Shown here: positions 1-7,500 of the stretch, piece by piece | Position numbering within the stretch: the stretch's first letter is position 1 | How the letters are laid out: the number at the start of each line of letters is the position of its first letter | Assembly: GCA_016302015.1 (NCBI GenBank) | Contig: JAEDOJ010000043.1 | Coordinates: 1 to 9,168 of the forward strand | From: Oscillospiraceae bacterium | Lineage (GTDB): Bacteria > Bacillota_A > Clostridia > Oscillospirales > Oscillospiraceae | Direction: 5' to 3' | DNA length: 9,168 nt | Position numbers and translations under genes: made by a program | The notes under the pieces: model-generated | Database searches by the model: none | What the model saw: only the letters and a program-made list of their open reading frames with translations | What the model was told of the DNA's origin: nothing

Positions 1-138
1 AGATATGTTTCCGCAAACGGCTCAAACAAGGAAACGGCTGTGGATTTGTTCCCACAAACAGAAAAATAGCAAAGATATTCAGCCTATCGTATCGAGCCAT
101 GTGGAGTGTTGCGTGCGTCTATGTCGAAAGGATACAAA
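1..138. other. Window edge; possible 3' end of an upstream gene, undecided
   Basis: No gene can be assigned. All three forward frames are open at the window edge. Frame 1 ends with a TAG at 67-69 and reads like ordinary protein (…ETAVDLFPQTEK). Frame 2 stays open until a TGA at 140-142 that overlaps the ATG of the HNH gene. Frame 3 stays open further still. Any of these could be the tail of a gene that starts outside the window, and the frame-1 reading looks the most natural by amino-acid composition. The stretch also holds two loosely similar 15-base units (6-20 and 48-62) and a small hairpin TTTGT-TCCC-ACAAA at 45-58. I see no well-spaced promoter for the HNH gene here. Confidence 0.3.
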
Positions 139-561
139 ATGAAAACAATAGATATTGGATATATAAACCGAAATAATCAAAAAAATTTAGGATACAGAGG
201 AAAATCCGAAACCCATTACAATCAAAATGCATTTGAAATGGAGTGCTTGGATTGCGGGCATAAGTATTTAGCTAACGGTTGTGATATTTGGTTAAGAAGA
301 TGTCCTGTTTGTCAGCCGAAAAGAAAAAAGAAGAAACGCAATTCTTCAAGAGTTATATCCGATAAATTAAGATACCAAGTTTTAAAAAGAGATAATTTTA
401 AATGCTGTGCTTGTGGCGCATCTCCAGCGAAAGATCCATCTGTTGAGCTTCATGTAGATCATATTATTCCATGGTCAAAGGGTGGCGAAACAGCTATTGA
501 TAATCTTCAAACTCTTTGTTCCAAATGTAATCTGGGAAAAAGTGATTTAATTCTCGATTGA
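139..561 (+). CDS. HNH endonuclease domain protein with N-terminal zinc-ribbon-like motif
   Basis: This is a 140-residue protein when started at ATG 139, which has the site GAAAGGA six bases upstream. GTG 106 and ATG 121 are in frame but lack a comparable site. The C-terminal half is a clear HNH (beta-beta-alpha metal) nuclease domain. It shows CxxC at C89/C92, the core HVDHIIP with D107 and H108, N122 in the DNLQTLC helix, and the second pair C127/C130 followed by N131. The N-terminal half holds another two CxxC pairs (C36/C39 and C55/C58, around ANGCDIW), probably a zinc ribbon, joined by a very basic linker (residues 60-67, mostly K). HNH domains of this type cut or nick DNA in phage, restriction and mobile-element proteins; the target here is unknown. 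Base composition is unlike the rest of the window: 18 G/C of 60 in 361-420, against 41 of 60 in 4981-5040 within mfd. That suggests recent acquisition. All key HNH residues are present, so activity is plausible. Confidence 0.85.
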   Translation: MKTIDIGYINRNNQKNLGYRGKSETHYNQNAFEMECLDCGHKYLANGCDIWLRRCPVCQPKRKKKKRNSSRVISDKLRYQVLKRDNFKCCACGASPAKDPSVELHVDHIIPWSKGGETAIDNLQTLCSKCNLGKSDLILD

Positions 562-657
562 TTTGTTTCCCAGTGCTAACAGCGGCAATCTGAATCAATA
601 CTTTTGGATGCTCCGAACCGGTTGAGAACGACGAAGCAGAAACAGAAAGGGCACACA
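562..657. other. Intergenic spacer between HNH and nucleotidyltransferase genes
   Basis: The 96 bases contain no gene I can support. A TTG at 604 extends the following reading frame upstream by 18 codons, but it has no ribosome binding site and the added residues (rich in K, R, Q, T) look like untranslated sequence. The stretch starts with ATTTGTTTCCCA, resembling ATTTGTTCCCA at 44-54 on the other side of the HNH gene. I see no clear terminator for the HNH gene and no well-spaced promoter. Confidence 0.4.
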
Positions 658-1155
658 ATGAGATCGAAGGAAGAAAAATTGTCTGTTTTATCGGAATTGG
701 CGGCTGAATTTCATCGACAGAACCTGCTATGGGCTGTGGGGGCGTCGCTTTTGCTCTATCTGAAAGGGTATGTGGAGGATTTTCATGATATTGATCTTAT
801 GGTCGCCCATGGGGATGCGGAAAAAATGGAGACAATATTGAAATCCAGGGGAAGTCTTCAACCCTCCACCAGAGGAAGCTTCGCCACGAAGCATTTCAGA
901 GAGTTTCTCATCCACGGCGTTGATGTGGATATGCTGGGGGGCTTTGCCATTGTACGTGACGGGAAAGTATATGATTGTGATCTGAAGCCGTGGCAGATTG
1001 CGGATTACACGGAAGTAAACGGGCAGAAAATTCCCCTTCAGTCCGTTGAGTTATGGCGAGAGTATTATCTGTTAATGGGCCGGGAGAAAAAGGTGGAAAT
1101 AATCGATCATATTGAAAGGAGACGACAGAAATGGAACATATCCTCTGGTTCATGA
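658..1155 (+). CDS. Small nucleotidyltransferase-fold protein
   Basis: The 165-residue product starts at ATG 658, with AAAGGG six bases upstream. It carries the hallmark of the DNA polymerase-beta-like nucleotidyltransferase superfamily. A G28-A29-S30 turn opens the helix, the metal-binding pair sits at D44-x-D46 (HDIDLMV) fourteen residues later, and a third acidic strand lies at D89/D91 (GVDVDML). Family members transfer an NMP from an NTP to a hydroxyl or phosphate. The group includes the antibiotic nucleotidyltransferases and the MNT-type proteins of toxin-antitoxin pairs. The C-terminal WREYYLLMGREKKVEII helix is of the kind seen in stand-alone members. The substrate cannot be read from the sequence. 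No partner HEPN protein is adjacent, so an MNT-HEPN pair is not supported. The 3' end overlaps the next gene by 25 bases, implying co-transcription and perhaps coupled translation. Base composition is intermediate between the HNH gene and the core genes. Confidence 0.75.
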   Translation: MRSKEEKLSVLSELAAEFHRQNLLWAVGASLLLYLKGYVEDFHDIDLMVAHGDAEKMETILKSRGSLQPSTRGSFATKHFREFLIHGVDVDMLGGFAIVRDGKVYDCDLKPWQIADYTEVNGQKIPLQSVELWREYYLLMGREKKVEIIDHIERRRQKWNISSGS

Positions 1156-1454
1156 TCATGGTACCCTGCAGTGCGCTGTTTACGGGAATCGGCATTTACG
1201 CATGGAGGCGGAAAAAGCCCATGTGGTTTTGGTCGGGTTCTACCGTAGAAGAATCGGAAATCAGGGACATTCCCGCCTATAACCGTGCCAACGGCCGGAT
1301 GTGGATGATTTTTTCTCTGCCGTTTTGGTTGTCTGCGTTCCTTGGCTTTTGGTCTGAGGCGGTTGCCGGTATGTTGGTTGCCGGGGCTTGTATGATCGGC
1401 CTTCCGGTTCTTGTTGTTGTGTATCAGCGAATTTATAAGAAATATAAGGCGTAA
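1131..1454 (+). CDS. Small three-helix membrane protein of unknown function
   Basis: The 107-residue product starts at ATG 1131 with AAAGGAG nine bases upstream, inside the last codons of the nucleotidyltransferase gene. Three hydrophobic segments are visible, at about 4-25, 57-75 and 77-99. Between the first and second lies a polar stretch with RRKKP, FWSGSTVEESEIRDIPAYNRANG. The basic RRKK after helix 1 and the basic tail YQRIYKKYKA suggest both face the cytoplasm. If so, the middle helices would need an uneven arrangement, or the central loop is also cytoplasmic with helix 1 acting as a hairpin; topology is therefore uncertain. Short Firmicutes membrane proteins with a similar FWSG…YN..NG.MW pattern exist from memory, but I cannot assign a family name or function. 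The overlap and strong ribosome binding site make it a real gene in an operon with its upstream neighbour. Transcription ends at the hairpin seven bases after its stop codon. Confidence 0.75.
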   Translation: MEHILWFMIMVPCSALFTGIGIYAWRRKKPMWFWSGSTVEESEIRDIPAYNRANGRMWMIFSLPFWLSAFLGFWSEAVAGMLVAGACMIGLPVLVVVYQRIYKKYKA

Positions 1455-1490
1455 AAAACCGGAGGGGCTGTTTTTTTACAGCCCCTCCTT
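1453..1490. terminator. Bidirectional intrinsic terminator between converging genes
   Basis: A perfect 10-base stem, GGAGGGGCTG (1461-1470) pairing with CAGCCCCTCC (1479-1488), encloses an 8-base T-rich loop. On the minus strand it is followed by GG and then six T (1453-1458), which makes a good terminator for the peptidase gene, whose stop codon lies five bases before the stem. On the plus strand only TT follows the stem, so it is weaker there. It still sits right after the stop codon of the membrane-protein gene and probably serves both. Confidence 0.85.
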
Positions 1491-1493
1491 CTG

Positions 1494-2693
1494 CTATACC
1501 CTCAAGCCGTAGGTCAGAATTCCCAGATTTTTGTCGTAAATTTCGTCGAATTGAGACAGCGGCAGAGGATTTTCCCCCAGACCGGCCTCGATGGTATAGC
1601 CGGGACGGTTAAAATCCTGAATAAACCAGTCCTTATACCCGGCGAAGCCGGAGGCATAGGGCGTATCCTCTAACTGATAGCCGCTGAGCTGGGCGAAAAA
1701 TTCCCCGATGGCCTGAGCGTCCGGCGGCGCCATGTCGAGAAATTTCCAATAAATTACTTCGCCCTGGGTATGATAGGAGAGGGTCAGACGAGGATTGACC
1801 TCTTCGGTGAGTTGCGCCATAGCGGCGCTTTCCGCCTGATCCAAGGGGCTATAGCCCACGAAATCCCGTGGGGCGGGCTGATCAAAGCCAAGGGCGAATT
1901 TGTTATCTCTGGCCTGCTCCCAGCCGGCGGGATAATTCAAATTCAAATCCACCCCCAGCAGGTTCGCCTTCCACCCCTCCGGGAAGGGAATCAGGGGGAA
2001 ATACGCCCCGATTGCCTCCGCCGCCTGGTATTCCCCACTGCCCGGTGCAATGGCTCCCGTGACCAGATCCACGCCGTCGGGATTGACCATGGGTACGCAG
2101 TAAAGCTGGGTATTGCGGAACAGGGGCAGGGCATTGAGAGGGCCGATCCGTCCCTGTACGGAGACCGCCTGACAATACTCCTCCAGAAATTTCATCAGTA
2201 CCGGCGTGGTGATCCACTCGTTGGCGTGGTGGCTGGCGTTGTAGAGCACCGACCGCCGTCCCTGACCGATTTGCAGAACCGATACCGGTCTGCCGAAGGC
2301 GGTGCGGGTAAGAACCCGATGGGTCAGAAACGGATACCGGGCCGTCAGTCCCTGAATGCACAGCGCCAGAAGCTCTGAGGTAAAGGGCAGGTCTGTGGGT
2401 ACCACAGGGAAGCCGAAGGGAACGATCAGATATTGGCCGATGGAAAGCTGTCTGGGATTCTGATTGGGATTGGCGGTCAGGATGGCCTGTACGGTGGTAC
2501 CAAACTGACGTGCCAGACGGTAATAGGTATCTCCGGGCTTGACCATATAGCGTTCATAGCCCAGCAGGAAGGGCATCAGACGCTGCATGGTCAGGACATC
2601 CTCCTGACCGGAGACAAACAAGCCCTCTCTGCGTTGAAATTCCTGCAGATTTTCCGCGCCTTCGCGGCGAAGTCCAAGCTCAACTAAACTCAA
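1494..2693 (-). CDS. M14-family zinc peptidase with peptidoglycan-binding and LysM domains
   Basis: This is probably a murein peptidase of the gamma-D-glutamyl-meso-diaminopimelate peptidase type. I place the start at TTG 2691-2693, because GGAGGG (2701-2706) lies seven bases upstream, giving 399 residues. A longer in-frame reading from TTG 2762 lacks any ribosome binding site. In the longer 422-residue numbering, residues 24-68 resemble a peptidoglycan-binding domain (…LQEFQRREGLFVSG…TMQRLMPFLLGY). Residues 72-115 are one LysM domain (YMVKPGDTYYRLARQFGTT…LSIGQYLIVP). Residues 125-420 are the M14 catalytic domain, with zinc ligands H179 and E182 in HHANEW, third ligand H331 in SYHTQG, and catalytic E392 in YTIEAGLG. 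All are intact. There is no signal peptide or membrane segment, so the enzyme may act inside the cell, for example in the mother cell during sporulation as for the related Lysinibacillus enzyme, or on imported muropeptides. That role is inference. The gene stands alone on its strand. Confidence 0.85.
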   Translation of the reverse strand: MSLVELGLRREGAENLQEFQRREGLFVSGQEDVLTMQRLMPFLLGYERYMVKPGDTYYRLARQFGTTVQAILTANPNQNPRQLSIGQYLIVPFGFPVVPTDLPFTSELLALCIQGLTARYPFLTHRVLTRTAFGRPVSVLQIGQGRRSVLYNASHHANEWITTPVLMKFLEEYCQAVSVQGRIGPLNALPLFRNTQLYCVPMVNPDGVDLVTGAIAPGSGEYQAAEAIGAYFPLIPFPEGWKANLLGVDLNLNYPAGWEQARDNKFALGFDQPAPRDFVGYSPLDQAESAAMAQLTEEVNPRLTLSYHTQGEVIYWKFLDMAPPDAQAIGEFFAQLSGYQLEDTPYASGFAGYKDWFIQDFNRPGYTIEAGLGENPLPLSQFDEIYDKNLGILTYGLRV

Positions 2694-2804
2694 ATTACAT
2701 CCCTCCGGGAAAGCATATGCCCGAAGGGGAGCTCGTTTGCCGCCGTTGAAGGAATTCGACAAAAATAGGGGAAAAAGATTTCTGAATTTGTAAGGCTTTA
2801 GCGG

Positions 2805-2833
2805 TGGACGAAACGGAATTCATCTGCTATAAT
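2805..2833 (+). promoter_or_regulatory. Promoter of prs, extended -10, SigA-type
   Basis: A perfect TATAAT at 2828-2833 is preceded by TG at 2825-2826, making the extended -10 TGCTATAAT. Exactly 17 bases upstream lies TGGACG (2805-2810), four of six matches to TTGACA. Transcription would start near 2840, about 67 bases before the prs start codon. The promoter points away from the peptidase gene and is the only strong one I see for the prs-pth-mfd-transporter block. Confidence 0.8.
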
Positions 2834-2848
2834 ACCTATGGAATCTGC

Positions 2849-2887
2849 GTCCCCTGATGGGGGACAGGAATACAGAGCCAACGGCTC
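2849..2887 (+). promoter_or_regulatory. Two small hairpins in the prs leader
   Basis: The leader holds GTCCCC (2849-2854) pairing with GGGGAC (2860-2865) around a five-base loop. A second stem, GAGCC (2875-2879) pairing with GGCTC (2883-2887), encloses a three-base loop and is followed by GGAAAAAAAGAGG, which contains the prs ribosome binding site. Neither is followed by a U-tract, so they are not terminators as drawn. They could affect translation start or RNA stability, but no known riboswitch class is recognisable. Confidence 0.4.
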
Positions 2888-2906
2888 GGAAAAAAAGAGG
2901 TATATC

Positions 2907-3872
2907 ATGATTGCCCACGGAAAAGAAATTAAAGTCTTTACCGCCAATGCCAACATTCCCTTTGCGCAGGGAATCTGCAACGAACTGGGAATTGACCTGG
3001 GGGACAGCACCGTAAGCGCCTTTGCCGACGGCGAGGTGAATTGCTCCATCAATGAAACCGTTCGCGGCTGTGACGTATTTGTCATACAGCCTACCTGCAA
3101 GCCCGTCAATGACAACCTGATGCAGCTTCTGATTATGATCGACGCCTTCCGCCGTGCCTCTGCCGGACGAATCACCGCCGTCATTCCCTACTTTGGCTAT
3201 GCCCGTCAGGACCGCAAGGCCAAGGGACGTGACCCCATTTCCGCCAAGCTGGTGGCGAATCTGATTGCCAAGGCCGGCGCTGACCGGGTTTTGACCATGG
3301 ATCTCCATGCGGCGCAGATTCAGGGCTTCTTCGACATCCCTGTGGATCATCTGGTGGGCAATCCTCTGTTCAGCCGTTACTATCTGTCCAAATTCGACGA
3401 AAGAACCTATAACCACGATGATTTTTGCGTGGTTTCTCCCGATATCGGCTCGGTGTCCCGTTCCCGTGCCTTTGCCGCCAAGCTGCATATGGGGCTTGCC
3501 ATTGTGGACAAGCGCCGCCAGCGAGCCAATATGTGCGAGGTCATGAACATCATCGGCGATGTGGAGGGGAAGACCTGCATTCTCTTTGACGATATCGTGG
3601 ATACCGCCGGCTCCCTGTGCAACGCCGCCAAGGCCATCGTGGAGATCGGCAGGGCCAAGGCGGTCTATGCCTGCGCCAGCCACGGGGTTCTGTCCGGCCC
3701 GGCCTGCCAGCGTGTGGAGGAAAGCTATATTGAAGAGCTGATGCTTCTGAATACCATCCCCCTGCCTGAGCATTATACCGGCACCAAGATCCGTCAGTTG
3801 GATGCGGCTCCCATGTTCGCAAAGGCCATCACCCGGATCTATAACGAGACCTCCATCTCCAGTCTGTTCTGA
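2907..3872 (+). CDS. prs: Ribose-phosphate pyrophosphokinase (PRPP synthetase)
   Basis: The enzyme transfers pyrophosphate from ATP to ribose 5-phosphate, giving PRPP for purine, pyrimidine, histidine, tryptophan and NAD synthesis in the cytoplasm. The start is ATG 2907, with AGAGG six bases upstream. An in-frame ATG at 2838 lies at the expected transcription start and has no binding site. At 321 residues it matches class I enzymes. Visible motifs are PYFGYARQDRK (94-104), the metal-binding MDLHAAQ with D132 and H134, SPDIGSVSRSR (178-188), the catalytic flexible loop beginning DKRRQRANMCEVMN (K202 and R204), and the PRPP-binding loop DDIVDTAGS (228-236). The flexible loop and SPDIGS differ somewhat from the Bacillus forms (RPRPN, SPDHGG), a variation I regard as within the family. 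It is the first gene of its operon, with its own strong promoter. The stop codon overlaps the pth start (TGATG), so the two are probably translationally coupled. Confidence 0.95.
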   Translation: MIAHGKEIKVFTANANIPFAQGICNELGIDLGDSTVSAFADGEVNCSINETVRGCDVFVIQPTCKPVNDNLMQLLIMIDAFRRASAGRITAVIPYFGYARQDRKAKGRDPISAKLVANLIAKAGADRVLTMDLHAAQIQGFFDIPVDHLVGNPLFSRYYLSKFDERTYNHDDFCVVSPDIGSVSRSRAFAAKLHMGLAIVDKRRQRANMCEVMNIIGDVEGKTCILFDDIVDTAGSLCNAAKAIVEIGRAKAVYACASHGVLSGPACQRVEESYIEELMLLNTIPLPEHYTGTKIRQLDAAPMFAKAITRIYNETSISSLF

Positions 3873-4468
3873 TGCTGTTTCAAAAACCTGCCTGTGACTG
3901 GCTGATCGTGGGGCTGGGCAACCCCGGAGAAAACTATGGAAGAACCCGCCACAATGTGGGCTTTCGCACCATTGACGCTCTGGCGAAGGAGCTGAGTGTA
4001 AGGATTGACCGGGGGAAGTTCCGGGGACTTTACATTCCGGCGGCCTATCACGGAAAGAAGCTGATTTTGCTGAAGCCCCAGACCTTTATGAATCTTTCCG
4101 GCCTGTCCGTGATGGAGGCGGCCCGGTATTTCAAGCTGCCTCCGGAGCGGGTGATCGTCCTCTTTGACGACATTTCCCTGCCGGTGGGACGGCTGCGGGT
4201 GCGGGGAGAGGGTTCTGCCGGAGGGCATAACGGCATAAAATCCATCATCGGCGCTCTGAACAGTCAGTCCTTCCCCCGGGTCAAGATTGGGGTTGGGGCG
4301 AAGCCTCACCCGGACTATGAGCTGGCGGATTGGGTGCTGTCCAACTTCACCGGGGAGGAGGAAAAACTCCTTGCCCCCACGGTGGAGGCCGGTTGGAAGG
4401 CCGCTTTGGAGATCGTGGACAACGGAGTTCCCGCCGCGGTTTCCAAATATAACGGCTGGCGGCCGTAA
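3872..4468 (+). CDS. pth: Peptidyl-tRNA hydrolase
   Basis: The product cleaves the ester bond of peptidyl-tRNAs that drop off ribosomes, freeing the tRNA; this is an essential cytoplasmic function. The 198-residue length is normal for bacterial Pth. Conserved residues are all present: N17 in VGLGNPG, catalytic H27 in TRHNVGF, N74 in PQTFMNLSG, D99 in LFDDISLP, and N120 in GGHNGIKS. The start ATG shares its first base with the last base of the prs stop codon (TGATG). There is no separate strong ribosome binding site, so translation probably depends on ribosomes finishing prs. In Bacillus the same neighbourhood is prs-ctc-pth(spoVC)-fin-mfd. Here the genes for the L25/Ctc protein and for Fin are absent between prs and mfd. 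Confidence 0.95.
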   Translation: MLFQKPACDWLIVGLGNPGENYGRTRHNVGFRTIDALAKELSVRIDRGKFRGLYIPAAYHGKKLILLKPQTFMNLSGLSVMEAARYFKLPPERVIVLFDDISLPVGRLRVRGEGSAGGHNGIKSIIGALNSQSFPRVKIGVGAKPHPDYELADWVLSNFTGEEEKLLAPTVEAGWKAALEIVDNGVPAAVSKYNGWRP

Positions 4469-4493
4469 ATTTGTCAAATAATATGTAATTATA

Positions 4494-4521
4494 CGGAAAT
4501 CGGGGGTTTTCCCGATTTCCG
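4494..4521 (+). other. Perfect hairpin between pth and mfd, without U-tract
   Basis: CGGAAATCGGG (4494-4504) pairs perfectly with CCCGATTTCCG (4511-4521) around the loop GGTTTT. The sequence after it (CATTCCTGC) has no T-run, so it is not a standard intrinsic terminator in the direction of the genes. It ends eleven bases before the mfd ribosome binding site. It may be a partial attenuator, an RNA processing or stability element, or the relic of a terminator. The preceding bases 4466-4493 are notably AT-rich. Confidence 0.6.
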
Positions 4522-4543
4522 CATTCCTGCGTGGAGAAAAACC

Positions 4544-7500
4544 ATGGAATTACTCTTAAAAGCTCTGGAAAAGCTGCCGGATTACGGCAGAATGAAAACC
4601 TGTATTGAGAAGAATCAGGCGGTGGGGGTTTCCGGCGCCGCCCAGATCAACCGATCGCACCTGATTGCTTCCTTGCTTCATGATTCAAAACGCTCCGGCG
4701 TGATCATCTGTCAGGACGAAATGGCCGCCCGGAGAACCCAGGGGGAGCTGGCAGCCTTTCTGGGGGAGGAAGCCCCCATTTTGCCCTCCCGGGATCTGGC
4801 GTTTTACAGCGCTTCCGCAGTGTCCCGTGGGTGGGAGCAGCGGCGTCTGCGCCTGCTTCATGACCTTGCCCGGGGAAAGCTGCCCCTTCTGCTGACCACC
4901 TGGGACGCCCTTGCGGTGCGTACCATGCCCAAGTCCCACCTGTTCGGCAGCGCAATGACCCTGCGGCTGGGGGCGGTTCTGCCCATGGAGGAGTTTTGCC
5001 GCCGTCTGGTGGAGGGAGGCTACTCCCGGGGCACGCTGGTGGAGGGCGTGGGACAGTTTTCTGTTCGGGGCGGCATTGTGGACGTGTTCTCTCCTGCCTG
5101 CGACCAGCCGGTGCGGGTGGAGTTCTTCGGGGACGAGGTGGATACCATGGGGTATTTCGACACCGTCACCCAGAGACGGACGGAGAATCTGGAGGAATTT
5201 GTTGTCCTCCCTGTGGCGGAGAACCTGACCAGACAGCATCCGGGGGGAACGGCAGGGCTGGCGAAGGAGCTGGAAGCCCTGATTGCCCGCCAGCGCAGGA
5301 GAAAAAAACCCAACGAGAGTCTTCTGCAAACCCTGAACGCTGATTTGGAGGAATTGAACTTAGGCGCAAACTTCCCGGCGGCAGACCGGTATATGGCGCT
5401 GATTTATCCGGAGTTTGCCTGCGCCGCGGACTATGTGCCGGCGGACGCTCTGGTGTTCTTCAGCGACCACGGCAATCTTCACCGTGCCGCCAACCGTTAC
5501 ATGGAGGAGGAGGGGCTGATGCTGGACAGCCTGCTCCAATCCGGTATCCTCTGCGGAGAGCTGTGTGAGTTTTCCGCTGATTGGGAAGAGGTCTGCGGCC
5601 GGCTTTCCGGCAGAGCGGCGGTATTTCTGGATTCCTTCCTTGCCTCCGCCTACCCTAAGAGCCTGCCCCCCAGGGAATTGTGCAATGTCACCGCCAAGCA
5701 GCTTCCCTCCTACGGCGGCAATCTGGAAATTGCCGTCTCCGACCTGAAGCACTATCAGAAGAACGACTTTGCCTCCCTGGTGCTCTGCGGAAACCGGAGA
5801 CGGGGAGAAATTCTTGCCCAGCAGCTCCGGGACCAGGGCTTGTCCGCTTTTTTGGCCTTCCCTCTGACCTCCATGCCCAGACCGGGACAGATTCTGCTGT
5901 CCGACGGGGCCTTGCCCAACGGCATGGAGTACCCGGAATTGAAATTAGCCGTCCTGACGGAAGGACAATTACTGGCGCAGGCTGTCCAAAAGCCCCGAAA
6001 AAAACGGGGAAAGGCCACCAACCGTCAGAAGCTGGATTCCTTTGCCGACCTGTCTCCCGGAGATCTGATTGTCCATGAATATCACGGCATCGGGAAATAT
6101 CTCTGCATGGAGCAGATCAAGATTGACGGCGTGGTGAAGGACTATGTGAAGATCGCCTATCAGGGCACGGACGTTCTCTATGTTCCCGCCACCCAGTTGG
6201 ATCTCATCGGCAAATACATCGGCAGCGGGGAGGATACCCCGGTCAAGCTGAATAAATTAGGCGGCGACCAGTGGCAGAAGACCAAGGCCAGAACCAAAGC
6301 CGCCGTAAAGGAAATGGCGGAGGAGCTGATTAAGCTCTATGCGGAGCGAAAACGTCTGCCGGGCTTTGCCTTCGGGGCGGACAGCCCCTGGCAGAAGGAG
6401 TTTGAGCAGAATTTCCCCTATGTGGAGACGGACGATCAGCTTCGTTCCATTGAGGAAATCAAGGGGGATATGGAAGCGCCCCAGCCCATGGATCGTCTGC
6501 TCTGCGGCGACGTGGGCTTTGGCAAGACGGAGGTCGCCCTCCGAGCCGCCATGAAGGCGATTCTGGACGGGAAGCAGGTGGCGATTTTAGTTCCCACCAC
6601 CGTTCTGGCGCAGCAGCATTACACCACAGCGGTAAAGCGGTTTTCCGGCTTCCCGGTGAATATCGGCGTTTTGTCCCGGTTCTGTACCGCCGCCCAGCAG
6701 CGGAAAAATCTGGCGGATCTGCGGGCGGGAACCCTGGATCTGATCATCGGCACCCATAAGCTGCTGCAAAAGGATATTGCGTTCAAGGATTTGGGACTGC
6801 TGATCATTGACGAGGAGCAGCGCTTCGGCGTTACCCACAAGGAGAAGCTGAAGGAGCTGTCCCGGGGGGTGGACGTGCTGACCCTGTCCGCAACGCCCAT
6901 TCCCAGAACTTTGAATATGGCTTTGTCCGGCCTGCGGGATATGTCCACCATCGAGGAACCGCCCCATGACCGGTATCCCGTCCAGACCTTCGTGCTGGAA
7001 TATGCCGAGCCTGTGCTGATGGACGCCATTCGCCGGGAGGTGGAGCGGGGCGGGCAGGTGTATTTCCTCCATAATCGGGTGGAAACCATCGCCCAGTGCG
7101 CCGCCCGGATCAAAAAGGCCCTCCCGGACATTCAGGTGGGGATCGCCCACGGCAAGATGAGCGAGGAGGAGCTGTCCGAGGTCATGCAGCAGATGGTGGA
7201 GAATGAATTGCAGGTGCTGGTCTGCACCACCATCATCGAAACCGGCATCGACATTCCCAACGTCAACACTCTGATCATTGAGGATGCGGATAAATTGGGA
7301 CTTGCCCAGCTCCATCAGATTCGGGGACGGGTAGGACGGAGCAATCGCCATGCCTACGCGTATCTCACCTTCCGCCGGGGCAAGGTGCTGACGGAAATTG
7401 CGGAAAAGCGGCTCAACGCCATTCGGGACTATGCGGAGTTCGGCTCCGGCTTCAAAATCGCCATGCGGGATCTGGAAATTCGGGGAGCGGGAAATCTGTT

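Noticed and set aside
658..1155. Nucleotidyltransferase as the antitoxin of an MNT-HEPN toxin-antitoxin pair
   Set aside because: The adjacent genes are an HNH protein and a membrane protein; neither shows the HEPN RxxxxH motif in an all-helical soluble protein.
2707..2725. CATATGCTT on the minus strand as a sporulation sigma factor -10 for the peptidase gene
   Set aside because: It resembles a SigK/SigE -10, but no matching -35 lies at the right distance and the start point would fall on the ribosome binding site.
2694..2762. Upstream extension of the M14 peptidase to TTG 2762
   Set aside because: No ribosome binding site precedes it, whereas GGAGGG sits seven bases before TTG 2693; the added 23 residues show no domain or signal peptide.
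2820..3773. Long open frame of 317 codons on the minus strand opposite prs
   Set aside because: It lies fully antisense to a certain prs gene, has low-complexity G/H/A-rich residues, no recognisable motif, and is explained by G+C-rich codon use of prs.
3839..4477. Minus-strand open frame of 212 codons opposite pth
   Set aside because: It is a shadow of pth, whose catalytic residues are all visible on the plus strand.
4471..4493. TTGTCA in the AT-rich gap as the -35 of a separate mfd promoter
   Set aside because: At a spacing of 16 to 18 bases there is no acceptable -10 (CGGAAA and neighbours); the AT-rich island is noted but a promoter is not supported.
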